The notes beneath the pieces were generated by a model that ran no database searches, was not told where the DNA came from, and was given only the letters and a program-made list of their open reading frames with translations. A DNA stretch of 20,805 bases from Lachnospiraceae bacterium (GTDB lineage: Bacteria > Bacillota > Clostridia > Lachnospirales > Lachnospiraceae): contig CAAEEI010000033.1 of assembly GCA_900754855.1 (NCBI GenBank), forward strand, positions 1 to 20,805. Reading direction: 5' to 3'. Both the position numbers and the translations under genes were made by a program. Of this stretch, positions 6,685 to 14,866 are shown in pieces. Each line of letters opens with the position of its first letter. The stretch's first letter is position 1.

Positions 6685-8055
6685 ATGAAAAAAGAAAATG
6701 ATCTGGGAAAGGATTCTGTCGGGAGGCTTGTATTAAGACTGGCTATCCCGACCATGATCGCACAATTTGTCAATATTTTATATAGCATTATTGATCGTAT
6801 GTATATTGGAAATATTCCAAAAATCGGCGATCTGGCTCTGGCCGGAGTCGGTATATGCGGCCCCATTGTCACCCTGCTCAGTTCCTTTGGCACACTGGTG
6901 GGATTAGGCGGCTCTCTTCTGATGGCCATGCGACAGGGAGAAGGAAATGAAAAAGAAGCAAAACGACTTATGTCCAATTCCTTTTTCATGCTGCTGGTTT
7001 TTGCCGTCGTTTTGACCGTTTCTTTTTTATTGTTAAAAGATAAGCTGCTCCTCTGGTTTGGCGCAAGTCCGGTCACCTTTCCCTATGCCAATACTTACAT
7101 GACCATTTACACTGCCGGCACTTTTTTTGCGCTGATGTCCATTGGATTAAATTATTTTATTACCTGCCAGGGTTTTTCTCAGGTTGGCATGGCCACAGTG
7201 CTGACCGGCGCTGTAACCAATATCCTTCTGGATCCGCTTTTTATTTTTGTATTTAATCTGGGTGTGGCCGGCGCCGCCGTTGCAACGGTCATCGCGCAAA
7301 TGGCTTCCTGCCTTTTTGCCATGGGATTTCTCTTCAGCAAAAAAGTTCCCATCCGCATCTGTTTTGGCAACTATGATGGGCGGATCATGCTGAAAATCAT
7401 TACGGTGGGTTTTTCGCCTTTTATGATTCTGTTTACCGACAGCGTCATCATCCTGATCACCAATGCCGTTTTGCAAAAATACGGCGGAGCTGCCCAGGGG
7501 GATCTGTTCATTTCCGGCGCGACCATCATCCAGAGTTATATGATGCTCATCACCGGGCCGCTCATTGGCATAAGCGGAGGAACGCAGGCCATTTTAAGTT
7601 ATAACTATGGCGCCAGACAGATTCAACGGGTAAAACGGGCCGAATGGCATATTTTAAAACTTGGCATCCTGTTTACAACGGGAATGTTTCTGTTCACACA
7701 GTTGGCCGCGCCATATTTCGTCAGAATCTTTACCGCACAGACCGATCTGCTGACGCTGGCAGTCTGGGGCATTAAGGTCTATGCGCTTGGCGTTATCCCT
7801 TTAAGTTTTCAGTATGTGCTGGTGGATGGACTGACCGCTTTGGGACGAACAAAAACTGCTTTGTTTCTTTCCCTGTTACGAAAAGGGGGATATGTCTTCT
7901 TTACCCTGCTTTTCCCGGCAATTCTGACGGCCAAAGCCGTTTTCTATGCCGAACCGGTCATGGATGTGCTTTCATCCCTGCTTTCCACCATTGTCTATCT
8001 CTGCGTCATCGGCGGGCATCTGCGTAAACGGGAACAGGCTCTTCCCGGCGTATAA
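6685..8055 (+). CDS. MATE family multidrug/metabolite exporter
   Basis: A 456-residue membrane protein of the MATE family, Na+- or H+-coupled exporters of drugs and metabolites. The N-terminus (ENDLGKDSVGRLVLRLAIPTMIAQFVNILYSIIDRMYIG) is typical, and about twelve hydrophobic segments in two similar halves follow. The second half has NAVLQKYGG and ISGGTQAILSYNYGA. The length is normal. The ATG at 6685 is preferred because GGGGGG lies 8 nt upstream, the family begins here, and the promoter at 6612-6640 would start RNA at the upstream ATG (6646). It stands alone between the divergent GGDEF gene and the riboswitch; no strong terminator follows. The substrate cannot be told from sequence. Confidence 0.92.
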   Translation: MKKENDLGKDSVGRLVLRLAIPTMIAQFVNILYSIIDRMYIGNIPKIGDLALAGVGICGPIVTLLSSFGTLVGLGGSLLMAMRQGEGNEKEAKRLMSNSFFMLLVFAVVLTVSFLLLKDKLLLWFGASPVTFPYANTYMTIYTAGTFFALMSIGLNYFITCQGFSQVGMATVLTGAVTNILLDPLFIFVFNLGVAGAAVATVIAQMASCLFAMGFLFSKKVPIRICFGNYDGRIMLKIITVGFSPFMILFTDSVIILITNAVLQKYGGAAQGDLFISGATIIQSYMMLITGPLIGISGGTQAILSYNYGARQIQRVKRAEWHILKLGILFTTGMFLFTQLAAPYFVRIFTAQTDLLTLAVWGIKVYALGVIPLSFQYVLVDGLTALGRTKTALFLSLLRKGGYVFFTLLFPAILTAKAVFYAEPVMDVLSSLLSTIVYLCVIGGHLRKREQALPGV

Positions 8056-8070
8056 AATACGATTCTGTCA

Positions 8071-8099
8071 TTGACAATACCAAAGAAAAATGATACAAA
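8071..8099 (+). promoter_or_regulatory. Promoter of the lysine riboswitch transcript
   Basis: TTGACA (8071-8076), a 17-bp spacer and TACAAA (8094-8099). The start would be near 8106. A small leader hairpin (TTGCCG/CGGCAA, about 8112-8127) precedes the aptamer. Confidence 0.6.
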
Positions 8100-8145
8100 G
8101 GAATAAGTATAATTGCCGGGTTCGGCAATCATATTATAACGGAAC

Positions 8146-8307
8146 TAGATAGAGGTGCGGGCTTCATCAGTATCGCCTGACTACAGACCGGAACAGGTTG
8201 TGTGAGAAAGGGGAGACCGCCGAAGAAATCAGAAGCATCCGGAGCGGAAGATTTCTGGGCTGCAGTACAATATACTGCAGACTGTCACATCAGTGGAGCG
8301 CTATCAG
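8146..8307 (+). ncRNA. Lysine riboswitch (L-box) aptamer
   Basis: The conserved L-box elements appear in order: AGATAGAGGTGCGG at the start, CAGTATCGCC, GAAAGGGGAGACCGCCGAAG, GCATCCGGAGCGG, a stem with CTGCAGTA/TACTGCAG, GACTGTCA, and AGTGGAGCGCTATC closing helix P1 (GATAG at 8148-8152 with CTATC at 8301-8305). It lies upstream of an NhaC-type transporter and is followed by a terminator, so lysine is expected to stop transcription and low lysine to allow it. This is one of the surest calls in the window. Confidence 0.93.
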
Positions 8308-8342
8308 GATATTTTATTTATATCTACAGAGAATACTTTTTG

Positions 8343-8382
8343 TCATGAGCGCACACGACAGCGTGCCGCTCATGATTTTTTT
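8343..8382 (+). terminator. Expression-platform terminator of the lysine riboswitch
   Basis: TCATGAGCG (8343-8351) pairs with CGCTCATGA (8367-8375), with ACG/CGT inside, followed by seven T. It stands between the aptamer and the transporter gene and is the likely OFF switch. Confidence 0.85.
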
Positions 8383-8487
8383 CTTTCACGGGAAATCACT
8401 TTCCCGGGAGAAAATTCATTTGTGCAAAACAAACTTACCGACAGATAGTTCCGGGCAACCAAATATATCTACAAAAGGAGAGAAAAA

Positions 8488-10119
8488 ATGAAAAGGAAAA
8501 AAGGTGCACTCTGGGGAGTGCTAACCATGCTTAGTCTTTTTATGCTAAGCGGAATGACCGTATTTGCGGCGGAAGAAACCGTGGAATACGTGCCCAACAT
8601 GTATGCTACATTCTGGTCTCTTGTTCCACCGGTCGTAGCCATCGTTCTCGCCCTGATTACCAAAGAAGTTTACAGTTCTTTGTTTATCGGGATTTTTATC
8701 GGAGGATTCTTTTACTCCAACTTCCAGTTTGAAGGAACCATCGTCCACGTCTTTCAGGATGGACTGGTCGGTTCTCTGACCGATTCCTATAACATGGGTA
8801 TTCTGGTTTTCCTTGTTATTCTGGGCATCATGGTCTGTATGATGAACAAAGCAGGGGGATCCGCTGCCTTCGGCCGTTGGGCCGGCGAACATATTAAAAG
8901 CCGCGTCGGCGCTCAGCTTGCCACCATCATGCTCGGCGTTCTGATTTTTATCGATGACTACTTTAACTGTCTTACGGTGGGAAGCGTTATGCGTCCCGTT
9001 ACCGATAAACACAATGTGTCCCGGGCAAAATTATCCTACCTGATCGATGCCACGGCCGCTCCCGTATGTATCATCGCGCCGATTTCTTCCTGGGCGGCAG
9101 CCGTAACCGGATTCGTTGAGGGAGAAGATGGTTTTTCCATTTTCCTTCGTGCGATTCCTTTTAACTACTATGCTATCCTGACCATCGTCATGATGGTTAC
9201 CATCGTCGTACTGAAAATGGACTACGGTTCCATGAAAACCCATGAAATCAATGCCATCGCCGGAGATCTTTATACAACACCGGATCGCCCATATGCCAAT
9301 GCCGAAGAGGAAATTGATGACACCAAGGGAAGCGTCATCGATCTGATCTTCCCGGTAGCCGCACTGATTATCTGCTGTGTCATCGGCATGATCTATACCG
9401 GTGGATTTTTTGAAGGTACAGGATTTGTCGAGGCTTTCTCCGGCAGTGACGCCTCAGTCGGTCTGATGTTGGGCAGTTTCTTTGCATTCATCATTACCAT
9501 TGTATTTTATGCGGTTCGTAAAGTTCTTCGCTTTTCCGATTCCATGTCCTGCGTACCGGAAGGATTTAAAGCCATGGTTCCTGCCATCCTGATCCTGACC
9601 TTCGCCTGGACATTAAAAGCCATGACAGACAGCCTTGGCGCAAAAGAATTTGTTGCCGGAGTAGTCAATGGTGCAACCGGCGGCGTTCTTATCATCATCC
9701 CTGCGCTGATCTTTGTCGTAGGATGTTTTCTGGCTTTTGCCACGGGTACATCCTGGGGAACTTTTGGTATCCTGATTCCTATTGTGGTTAACGTGTTCTC
9801 CGGAACCAACGAAACGATGATGATCATTTCCATTTCCGCATGTATGGCCGGTGCAGTTTGCGGCGATCATTGTTCACCAATTTCCGACACAACGATCATG
9901 GCTTCTGCCGGCGCCCAGTGTAACCACGTAAACCACGTATCCACACAGCTTCCTTATGCCATTACCGTTGCCATCGTATCGGGAATCACTTACCTGATTG
10001 CCGGTATCGTACAGACATTTACCGGCACAGTCATGACCGCCGTCATCTGTCTGCCTGTTGGTATTCTGCTGATGATCGGAACTCTGCTGGTTATTCGTGC
10101 CATGACAAAAAATCAATAG
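8488..10119 (+). CDS. lysW: NhaC-family transporter, predicted lysine importer (LysW type)
   Basis: A 543-residue protein of the NhaC sodium/proton antiporter superfamily. The N-terminus has a signal-like segment (MLSLFMLSGMTVFAAEE) before about eleven membrane segments. Conserved blocks include FIDDYFNCLTVGSVMRPV, SSWAAAVTGF, FATGTSWGTFGI and GAVCGDHCSPISDTTIMASAGA. AAAGGAG lies upstream at good spacing. NhaC-type genes under L-box control have been proposed as lysine transporters (LysW), and the lysine riboswitch directly upstream supports that here over a pure ion antiporter. The gene is monocistronic and ends at a strong terminator. Transport direction and coupling ion are inferred, not shown by sequence. 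Confidence 0.85.
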   Translation: MKRKKGALWGVLTMLSLFMLSGMTVFAAEETVEYVPNMYATFWSLVPPVVAIVLALITKEVYSSLFIGIFIGGFFYSNFQFEGTIVHVFQDGLVGSLTDSYNMGILVFLVILGIMVCMMNKAGGSAAFGRWAGEHIKSRVGAQLATIMLGVLIFIDDYFNCLTVGSVMRPVTDKHNVSRAKLSYLIDATAAPVCIIAPISSWAAAVTGFVEGEDGFSIFLRAIPFNYYAILTIVMMVTIVVLKMDYGSMKTHEINAIAGDLYTTPDRPYANAEEEIDDTKGSVIDLIFPVAALIICCVIGMIYTGGFFEGTGFVEAFSGSDASVGLMLGSFFAFIITIVFYAVRKVLRFSDSMSCVPEGFKAMVPAILILTFAWTLKAMTDSLGAKEFVAGVVNGATGGVLIIIPALIFVVGCFLAFATGTSWGTFGILIPIVVNVFSGTNETMMIISISACMAGAVCGDHCSPISDTTIMASAGAQCNHVNHVSTQLPYAITVAIVSGITYLIAGIVQTFTGTVMTAVICLPVGILLMIGTLLVIRAMTKNQ

Positions 10120-10140
10120 TTTCTCTTGGAGAAAAAAATC

Positions 10141-10179
10141 ACTCTGGTTTCTGCACAGTACAGAAACCAGAGTTTTTTT
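10141..10179. terminator. Bidirectional terminator between lysW and the HAD gene
   Basis: ACTCTGGTTTCTG pairs with CAGAAACCAGAGT around a 7-base loop, with T-tracts on both strands. It serves the convergent transporter gene and the minus-strand sugar operon; the stop codon of the HAD gene lies in the T-tract. Confidence 0.9.
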
Positions 10180-10957
10180 ATTCCTCAATCCATCCATAAT
10201 GAAGACATGCTTTATAGATGCCGTCCCTTACATTTTCATCCGTAATATAATCCGCCCTGGCCTTCAACGCGTCACATCCATTTTCCATGGCTATTTTTAA
10301 GAATCGCTCATCAAACATATTCAAATCGTTATAATCGTCTCCAAATACGACAACCGCTTCCGGAGTTCCGCCCGCATAAGAAAGCATCCTTAAAATGCCT
10401 TCTTTCTTGGCGTCTGGCTGAAACATCAGATATTCCCTTTCGAAACGCAGATGTCCGACCAGTTCTTTCGTTGTCAGGCGTTCTTCTTCCTCCTCCGGCA
10501 CAGATACATACATCTTATAAATTTTCCTCTCCTTCTCCGGATCAAATTCCGGATCGATGATATAGACGCTTGGTTCTTTCCGCATTCCCACCTGTTCATG
10601 AAAAAGAAAATCTGCGGCATATACTTTGTTCGAATCATCTATTGCAGTATAAATCCCATAACCAAGTTCTCTCGCCTGATCGTATACGGCTTTGGCGTCT
10701 TCATAGTTTAACGGACGATTTTCTTTTAATTCACCATCACAGATAATTCCATGTCCACCATTACATACCATGTTTTTGAATCCATTGATCACTCTGAATT
10801 TTTCCGCTTTATAGCGTGCGCGTCCGGTGGCAATCGCGACAAAATGCCCTGCTTCCTGTAACTTTTTTACCGCCTCCAGGGCAGATGGTACAATTTTCCC
10901 GGTTTTCCTGTCCGTCAATGTCCCATCAATATCAAAGAAAAAATATTTTTTACTCAA
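10178..10957 (-). CDS. HAD superfamily Cof-type phosphatase
   Basis: A 259-residue HAD hydrolase of subfamily IIB. FFFDIDGTLTD at the N-terminus gives the nucleophile and acid/base aspartates, ATGR follows as motif II, and VVFGDDYNDLNMF near residue 205 is the metal-binding motif IV; the cap domain lies between. These enzymes usually remove phosphate from small sugar phosphates. The frame begins with TTG (10957) and overlaps the stop of the upstream oxidoreductase by 8 bp, suggesting coupled translation; GGGGGAT lies about 10 nt upstream. It is the last gene of the PTS operon, so a sugar phosphate from that pathway is a reasonable but unproven substrate. Confidence 0.88.
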   Translation of the reverse strand: MSKKYFFFDIDGTLTDRKTGKIVPSALEAVKKLQEAGHFVAIATGRARYKAEKFRVINGFKNMVCNGGHGIICDGELKENRPLNYEDAKAVYDQARELGYGIYTAIDDSNKVYAADFLFHEQVGMRKEPSVYIIDPEFDPEKERKIYKMYVSVPEEEEERLTTKELVGHLRFEREYLMFQPDAKKEGILRMLSYAGGTPEAVVVFGDDYNDLNMFDERFLKIAMENGCDALKARADYITDENVRDGIYKACLHYGWIEE

Positions 10958-11933
10958 ATGGATACACCATCCCCCACTGATTTCTGACTGCAGTCAGAAT
11001 TTCCATTACGTCACGAACGATGGAAAGATTCTCTTTTCCACCATTATTCCATACATAGTCCTGCATATCAGCCACCTCATATTGCAGGGCCTTGGCTGAC
11101 TCGCCGGCCTCAATTACTTCCGTTTTTCCTGTCTTCGTATCCGTAATTGTCGCTTTCGCAGCACGTGGATAATCGTAGATCTCGATAAAGCCTTTTTCCC
11201 CTGCAACAACACCTCGTTTTGGCTGTTTTGCTCTCATCGTAAGCGCCATAACAGCCATTTCACCATCCGGGTTCTTTAAGAGTATTCCACTCGTCTCGTC
11301 CACGCCAGTTTCAAAATAATTCGCCGTCGTCAACACAACATTCGGCTTACTCTTCATAAAATATCTTGCAAAGGAAGTTGCGTACACCCCAATGTCCAGC
11401 AATGCGCCGCCTGCCAGCTCTTTTGAAAAGAAACGATTCTTCACATCGTATTCCTTGCAGCTTCCGAAGTTCACCTGCACCATCTTGACATCGCCAATCA
11501 CCCCTTCTGTAATTTTCTCTTTCAGCGTTTTATAAAGAGGCATATGTAGCAGTGTCATGCCGTCGCAAATCACAAGTCCTTTTTCTTCTGCAATTTTCAC
11601 ACATTCTTCCAGCTGACGGCTGTTTACGGTGATTGATTTTTCACAAAAAACATGCTTTCCTGCCTTTACTGACTGAAGCAGAAACTGATAGTGAAGGTTA
11701 TGGGGTGTTGCTATATAAACTATATCTACTTTCGGATCTGCAATCATCTCATCCGCACTTGCATAGGCTTTTGTCACCTGAAATTCTTCTGCATATTTCT
11801 GTGCTCCCTCCAGAGTCGTATCGCATACCGCATAGATTTCTCCATTTACTACATTAAGTGCCTCTCCCATCTCATGGGCGATCCATCCTGTGCCAAGAAT
11901 ACCCCAGTTTAATTTTTTCTTTTTCATTTTCAT
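10950..11933 (-). CDS. Gfo/Idh/MocA family NAD(P)-dependent oxidoreductase
   Basis: A protein of 327 residues from the ATG at 11933, which has AAAGGGG at good spacing; the frame also runs up to a GTG at 11990 touching the rpiA-like stop. The N-terminus has the nucleotide-binding motif LNWGILGTGWIAHEM, then DIVYIATPHNLHYQF and HVFCEKSITVN, where the usual EKP is EKS. The second domain carries GGALLDIGVYATSFARYF. The family oxidises or reduces sugars, sugar acids and diols. It lies between an RpiA-like isomerase and a HAD phosphatase in a PTS operon, so it probably acts on the imported sugar or its phosphate. The exact substrate cannot be told. Confidence 0.9.
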   Translation of the reverse strand: MKMKKKKLNWGILGTGWIAHEMGEALNVVNGEIYAVCDTTLEGAQKYAEEFQVTKAYASADEMIADPKVDIVYIATPHNLHYQFLLQSVKAGKHVFCEKSITVNSRQLEECVKIAEEKGLVICDGMTLLHMPLYKTLKEKITEGVIGDVKMVQVNFGSCKEYDVKNRFFSKELAGGALLDIGVYATSFARYFMKSKPNVVLTTANYFETGVDETSGILLKNPDGEMAVMALTMRAKQPKRGVVAGEKGFIEIYDYPRAAKATITDTKTGKTEVIEAGESAKALQYEVADMQDYVWNNGGKENLSIVRDVMEILTAVRNQWGMVYPFE

Positions 11934-11990
11934 CCATTCCCCTTTCTGATCTGTCTTGCCAAATTTATTCTTTTTCATTATCCAGCTCAC

Positions 11991-12650
11991 TTACTTTTCA
12001 ACAACATCTACTTTATCTTTTCCGGCCACAATCAAACCCGTTGCTTTCTTACAGAACAGACCATGGTCAATAATTCCACTCATCGCATTCAGTACACCAT
12101 TCAGTTCTTCTGCATTCTGCCTTTCTGTAAAGCTGGCTTCCATCAGATAATTTCCATCATCCGTAATGGTGATCCCGATCTTATTCTCACACATTCTTTC
12201 TCTGACTTCTGCTCCCAGAAGACGCAGCTGCCTTTTTACATAACTTCTTGCGCACGGAAGCACTTCAACGGTCACCGGATATGCAAACTTCAATGTCGCA
12301 TGGTATTTTTCTTCATCCGCAAAAAGGAAATACTTCTGTGCCATATCGGCCACCAGTTTTTCTCTTGTGTGGATTCCACCGCAGCTTTTTAAAGCATTAA
12401 AATTCTGGTCAACTTCATCACATCCGTCAAATGCTACATCAATTTTTTCTACCTGTGCCAGCGGCAGCACGGCAATCGCATTCTTTTTGCATAACTCTTC
12501 TGTATTCATGGACGGGGTAACCACCTGAATCTGTTTCCCGGACTTTTTAATCTCTTCGACGAGAAAAGCAACTGTGCTTCCGCCTCCAAGGCCTACGATC
12601 ATCCCCTCACTTATTCTCTTCAGAGCTTCTTGTGCACATCTTTTTTTCAC
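11991..12650 (-). CDS. rpiA: RpiA-like ribose-5-phosphate isomerase
   Basis: A 219-residue protein with the RpiA fold, which interconverts ribose 5-phosphate and ribulose 5-phosphate. VGLGGGSTV is the phosphate loop, FDGCDEVD keeps both aspartates of the DGADE motif, and LKSCGGIHTREK keeps the lysine and glutamate at the normal spacing. The glycine-rich part of that last motif (usually KGGGGALTREK) is altered to SCGGIH, and Ala in DGADE is Cys. This marks a diverged branch that may act on another sugar phosphate. It starts with GTG (12650); AAGGAG lies within the last codons of the upstream PTS gene, whose stop lies immediately upstream. This tight packing indicates one operon. Confidence 0.85.
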   Translation of the reverse strand: MKKRCAQEALKRISEGMIVGLGGGSTVAFLVEEIKKSGKQIQVVTPSMNTEELCKKNAIAVLPLAQVEKIDVAFDGCDEVDQNFNALKSCGGIHTREKLVADMAQKYFLFADEEKYHATLKFAYPVTVEVLPCARSYVKRQLRLLGAEVRERMCENKIGITITDDGNYLMEASFTERQNAEELNGVLNAMSGIIDHGLFCKKATGLIVAGKDKVDVVEK

Positions 12651-12651
12651 T

Positions 12652-14562
12652 TTATTTTTCTCCTTTTAATGGTTTTTTTAAGATTCCCAGTATCACACAG
12701 CCAATAAGTGATCCAATCAAAATCGACAATGCATACATTGCCGGATGTCCAATCGTCGGAAGTACAAAGATTCCGCCATGCGGTGCGCGAAGTGTACATC
12801 CAAAGAACATGGATAACCCTCCTGCTACGGCTGAACCAACAATACAAGACGGGATGACACGAAGCGGATCACTTGCAGCAAATGGAATCGCGCCTTCTGA
12901 AATAAAGGATAGTCCCAGCAGATAATTTACAAGTCCTGATTCTCTTTCCTTCTTTGTAAAACGATTCTTAAAAAATGTGGTACAAAATGCGATTGCCAGC
13001 GGCGGCACCATTCCTCCCGCCATAACAGATGCCATAATCTCAAAATTTCCTTCCGCAAGCTGGGAAGTAGCAAATACATAAGACGTCTTATTGACCGGGC
13101 CTCCCATATCCACGGACTGCATTCCCGCGCAAATCGTTCCGAGTAAAACTCTGCTTGTTCCACTCATATTTTTTAACACTCCCGTCAGCGCATCATTGAT
13201 GCTTCCCATAAAAGGATTGATTAACGTTGTCACCACAGCGCCAATCAAAATACCGGCAACCGGATAAATAATCATAGGGCGAATACTGTTCAGACTCTGC
13301 GGAATCTTATTGGTCAGTTTTTTCAGTGCAAGAATCACATAGCCCGCCGCAAAACCAGCGAACAATGCGCCCAGAAAACCGGCATTTATATCTCCTCCTG
13401 CCGGATTGGCAAAGGTACTTCCTGCTTTCGCCACCAGACCTGCAACAAAACCCACGGCCAGTCCCGGTCGATCGGCAATACTCATGGCAATGAATCCCGA
13501 GAGAACCGGCAACATCATTCCAAACGAGAACTCCCCGATGGTTTTAAAATAGGCGGCAATCGGTGTGTTCTTGCCAAAGTTTGACGGATCAATACTGTAA
13601 TCATCCAAAAGAAATGCAATTGCAATCAGGATTCCCCCGCCAATTACAAAAGGAAGCATATTGGATACGCCATTCATCAGATCTTTATAAATCTTTCTGC
13701 CAAAACTTTCTTTGCCTTCCGACTGCTTCTGCGCATTTTGTCCATCATGATGATACATTGGAACATTCCCGTTTTCCATCTTCAGTATCAGTTCTTCCGG
13801 TTTATGAATCCCATCCGCAACTTTTGTGAGCAGAACCTTTTTCCCGTCAAACCTTGCAAGATCTACATTTTTGTCTGCCGCAATAATAATTCCGTCAGCC
13901 GCTTCAATTTCCTCTTCGGTCAATACATTCTTTGCCCCATCCGCTCCCTGCGTCTCGACTTTAACCGAAATTCCAAGTTCTTTTCCTTTTGCCTCCAAAC
14001 TTTCCGCCGCCATGAAAGTATGTGCAATTCCAGTCGGGCAGGCTGTTACCGCCAGAATTTTGTAAGAAGCATTCATCTCTGCTTTTTCGGATGATTTTTC
14101 CTCTAACTGCTGTTCTTTCTGATCAATAATTGCCAAAAACTGTTCCTTATCTTCTGCCTGCATCAACTGCGTTCTGAATGCATCATCCATGAGCATAGTG
14201 GATAATTTGGATAATGCTTCCAAATGTTCATTTTCTCCGTTATCCGGTGCAGCGATCATAAAAATAAGTTTCACCGGTTCTCCATCCAGAGAGTCAAAAT
14301 CAACGGCCTGTTCTAATACCATTGCAGCAAGTCCTGCTTTTTTCACTGCCGCATTCTTCGCATGTGGAATGGCAATTCCTTTTCCAATACCTGTTGTCCC
14401 CTCTGCCTCCCGTTTCAGCACACCTTGCATATACTGTTTTCGGTCAGCCAGATTCCCTGCGTTTTCCATAAGAACCGTCATTTTTTCAATACACTCCTTC
14501 TTATTTTCAGCCTTCGCTCCAAGGGCAATCGACTGACTTTTTAGTAATTCCCTTATTTTCAT
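12652..14562 (-). CDS. PTS fructose-family transporter, fused EIIA-EIIB-EIIC
   Basis: A 636-residue fused PTS permease that imports and phosphorylates a sugar using phosphate from HPr. The EIIA domain (about 1-145) has GIAIPHAK with the phosphorylated histidine. The EIIB domain (about 165-265) begins ILAVTACPTGIAHTFMAAE with the phosphocysteine. The EIIC domain has eight to ten membrane segments, with NMLPFVIGGGILIAIAF, SGFIAMSIADRPGLAVGF and SFISEGAIPFAASDP, as in FruA. Start at 14562 is chosen because GAGGAG lies 6-7 nt upstream; the frame extends 8 codons further without support. It heads the operon with rpiA-like, Gfo/Idh and HAD genes. The absence of a 1-phosphofructokinase gene argues against plain fructose use; the true sugar is unknown. 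Confidence 0.93.
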   Translation of the reverse strand: MKIRELLKSQSIALGAKAENKKECIEKMTVLMENAGNLADRKQYMQGVLKREAEGTTGIGKGIAIPHAKNAAVKKAGLAAMVLEQAVDFDSLDGEPVKLIFMIAAPDNGENEHLEALSKLSTMLMDDAFRTQLMQAEDKEQFLAIIDQKEQQLEEKSSEKAEMNASYKILAVTACPTGIAHTFMAAESLEAKGKELGISVKVETQGADGAKNVLTEEEIEAADGIIIAADKNVDLARFDGKKVLLTKVADGIHKPEELILKMENGNVPMYHHDGQNAQKQSEGKESFGRKIYKDLMNGVSNMLPFVIGGGILIAIAFLLDDYSIDPSNFGKNTPIAAYFKTIGEFSFGMMLPVLSGFIAMSIADRPGLAVGFVAGLVAKAGSTFANPAGGDINAGFLGALFAGFAAGYVILALKKLTNKIPQSLNSIRPMIIYPVAGILIGAVVTTLINPFMGSINDALTGVLKNMSGTSRVLLGTICAGMQSVDMGGPVNKTSYVFATSQLAEGNFEIMASVMAGGMVPPLAIAFCTTFFKNRFTKKERESGLVNYLLGLSFISEGAIPFAASDPLRVIPSCIVGSAVAGGLSMFFGCTLRAPHGGIFVLPTIGHPAMYALSILIGSLIGCVILGILKKPLKGEK

Positions 14563-14648
14563 ACAATTCTCCTCATCATTGTCCATCCATCGTTTTGTAA
14601 TTATTTTTCATGAAACAAACAATCGCGATATTTATTTTCTTGTCTTGC

Positions 14649-14676
14649 ATTATACTACAAAAATAATTTTCGTCAA
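14649..14676 (-). promoter_or_regulatory. Promoter of the PTS operon
   Basis: On the minus strand TTGACG (14671-14676), a 16-bp spacer and TATAAT (14649-14654). The spacer is almost filled by one of the two operator-like sequences, so a bound regulator would block polymerase. Confidence 0.75.
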
Positions 14677-14702
14677 TGCTTTTATATAACGAAAATTATT
14701 TT
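14660..14702. promoter_or_regulatory. Paired operator-like sites for the RpiR-family regulator
   Basis: AAAATAATTTTCGT (14660-14673) and its exact reverse complement ACGAAAATTATTTT (14689-14702) are separated by 15 bp. Each half is itself close to a GAAAAT/ATTTTC palindrome. A third copy lies in front of the regulator gene (15734-15748). RpiR/MurR-family proteins often bind GAAA-N-TTTC sites, so these are likely its operators. Confidence 0.7.
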
Positions 14703-14738
14703 TATAACAAGTGCACAAAAACCGGAAATCTTTTTTGT

Positions 14739-14775
14739 AAAAAAAAATCAGGAAAACTTTTTCGTCTTCCTGATT
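14739..14775 (-). terminator. Terminator of the RpiR-family regulator gene
   Basis: On the minus strand AATCAGGAA pairs with TTCCTGATT around a 12-base loop, followed by a long T-run. It lies 90 bp after the regulator stop and keeps its transcript from running into the PTS promoter. Confidence 0.85.
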
Positions 14776-14866
14776 CTTCCAATGTCTTCTTTGCTTTACT
14801 TATAGGATATTCTCTGCGGCTTTTTCCTGTTACGGCCACTGCAATACAATAAATTCATCCTTTTAT

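Larger units (their letters stand above)
14563..14866. other. Intergenic region between the PTS operon and its regulator
   Basis: No protein gene is supported. It contains the PTS promoter and paired operators (14649-14702) and the regulator's terminator (14739-14775). The stretch 14776-14866 shows nothing recognisable. Confidence 0.6.
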
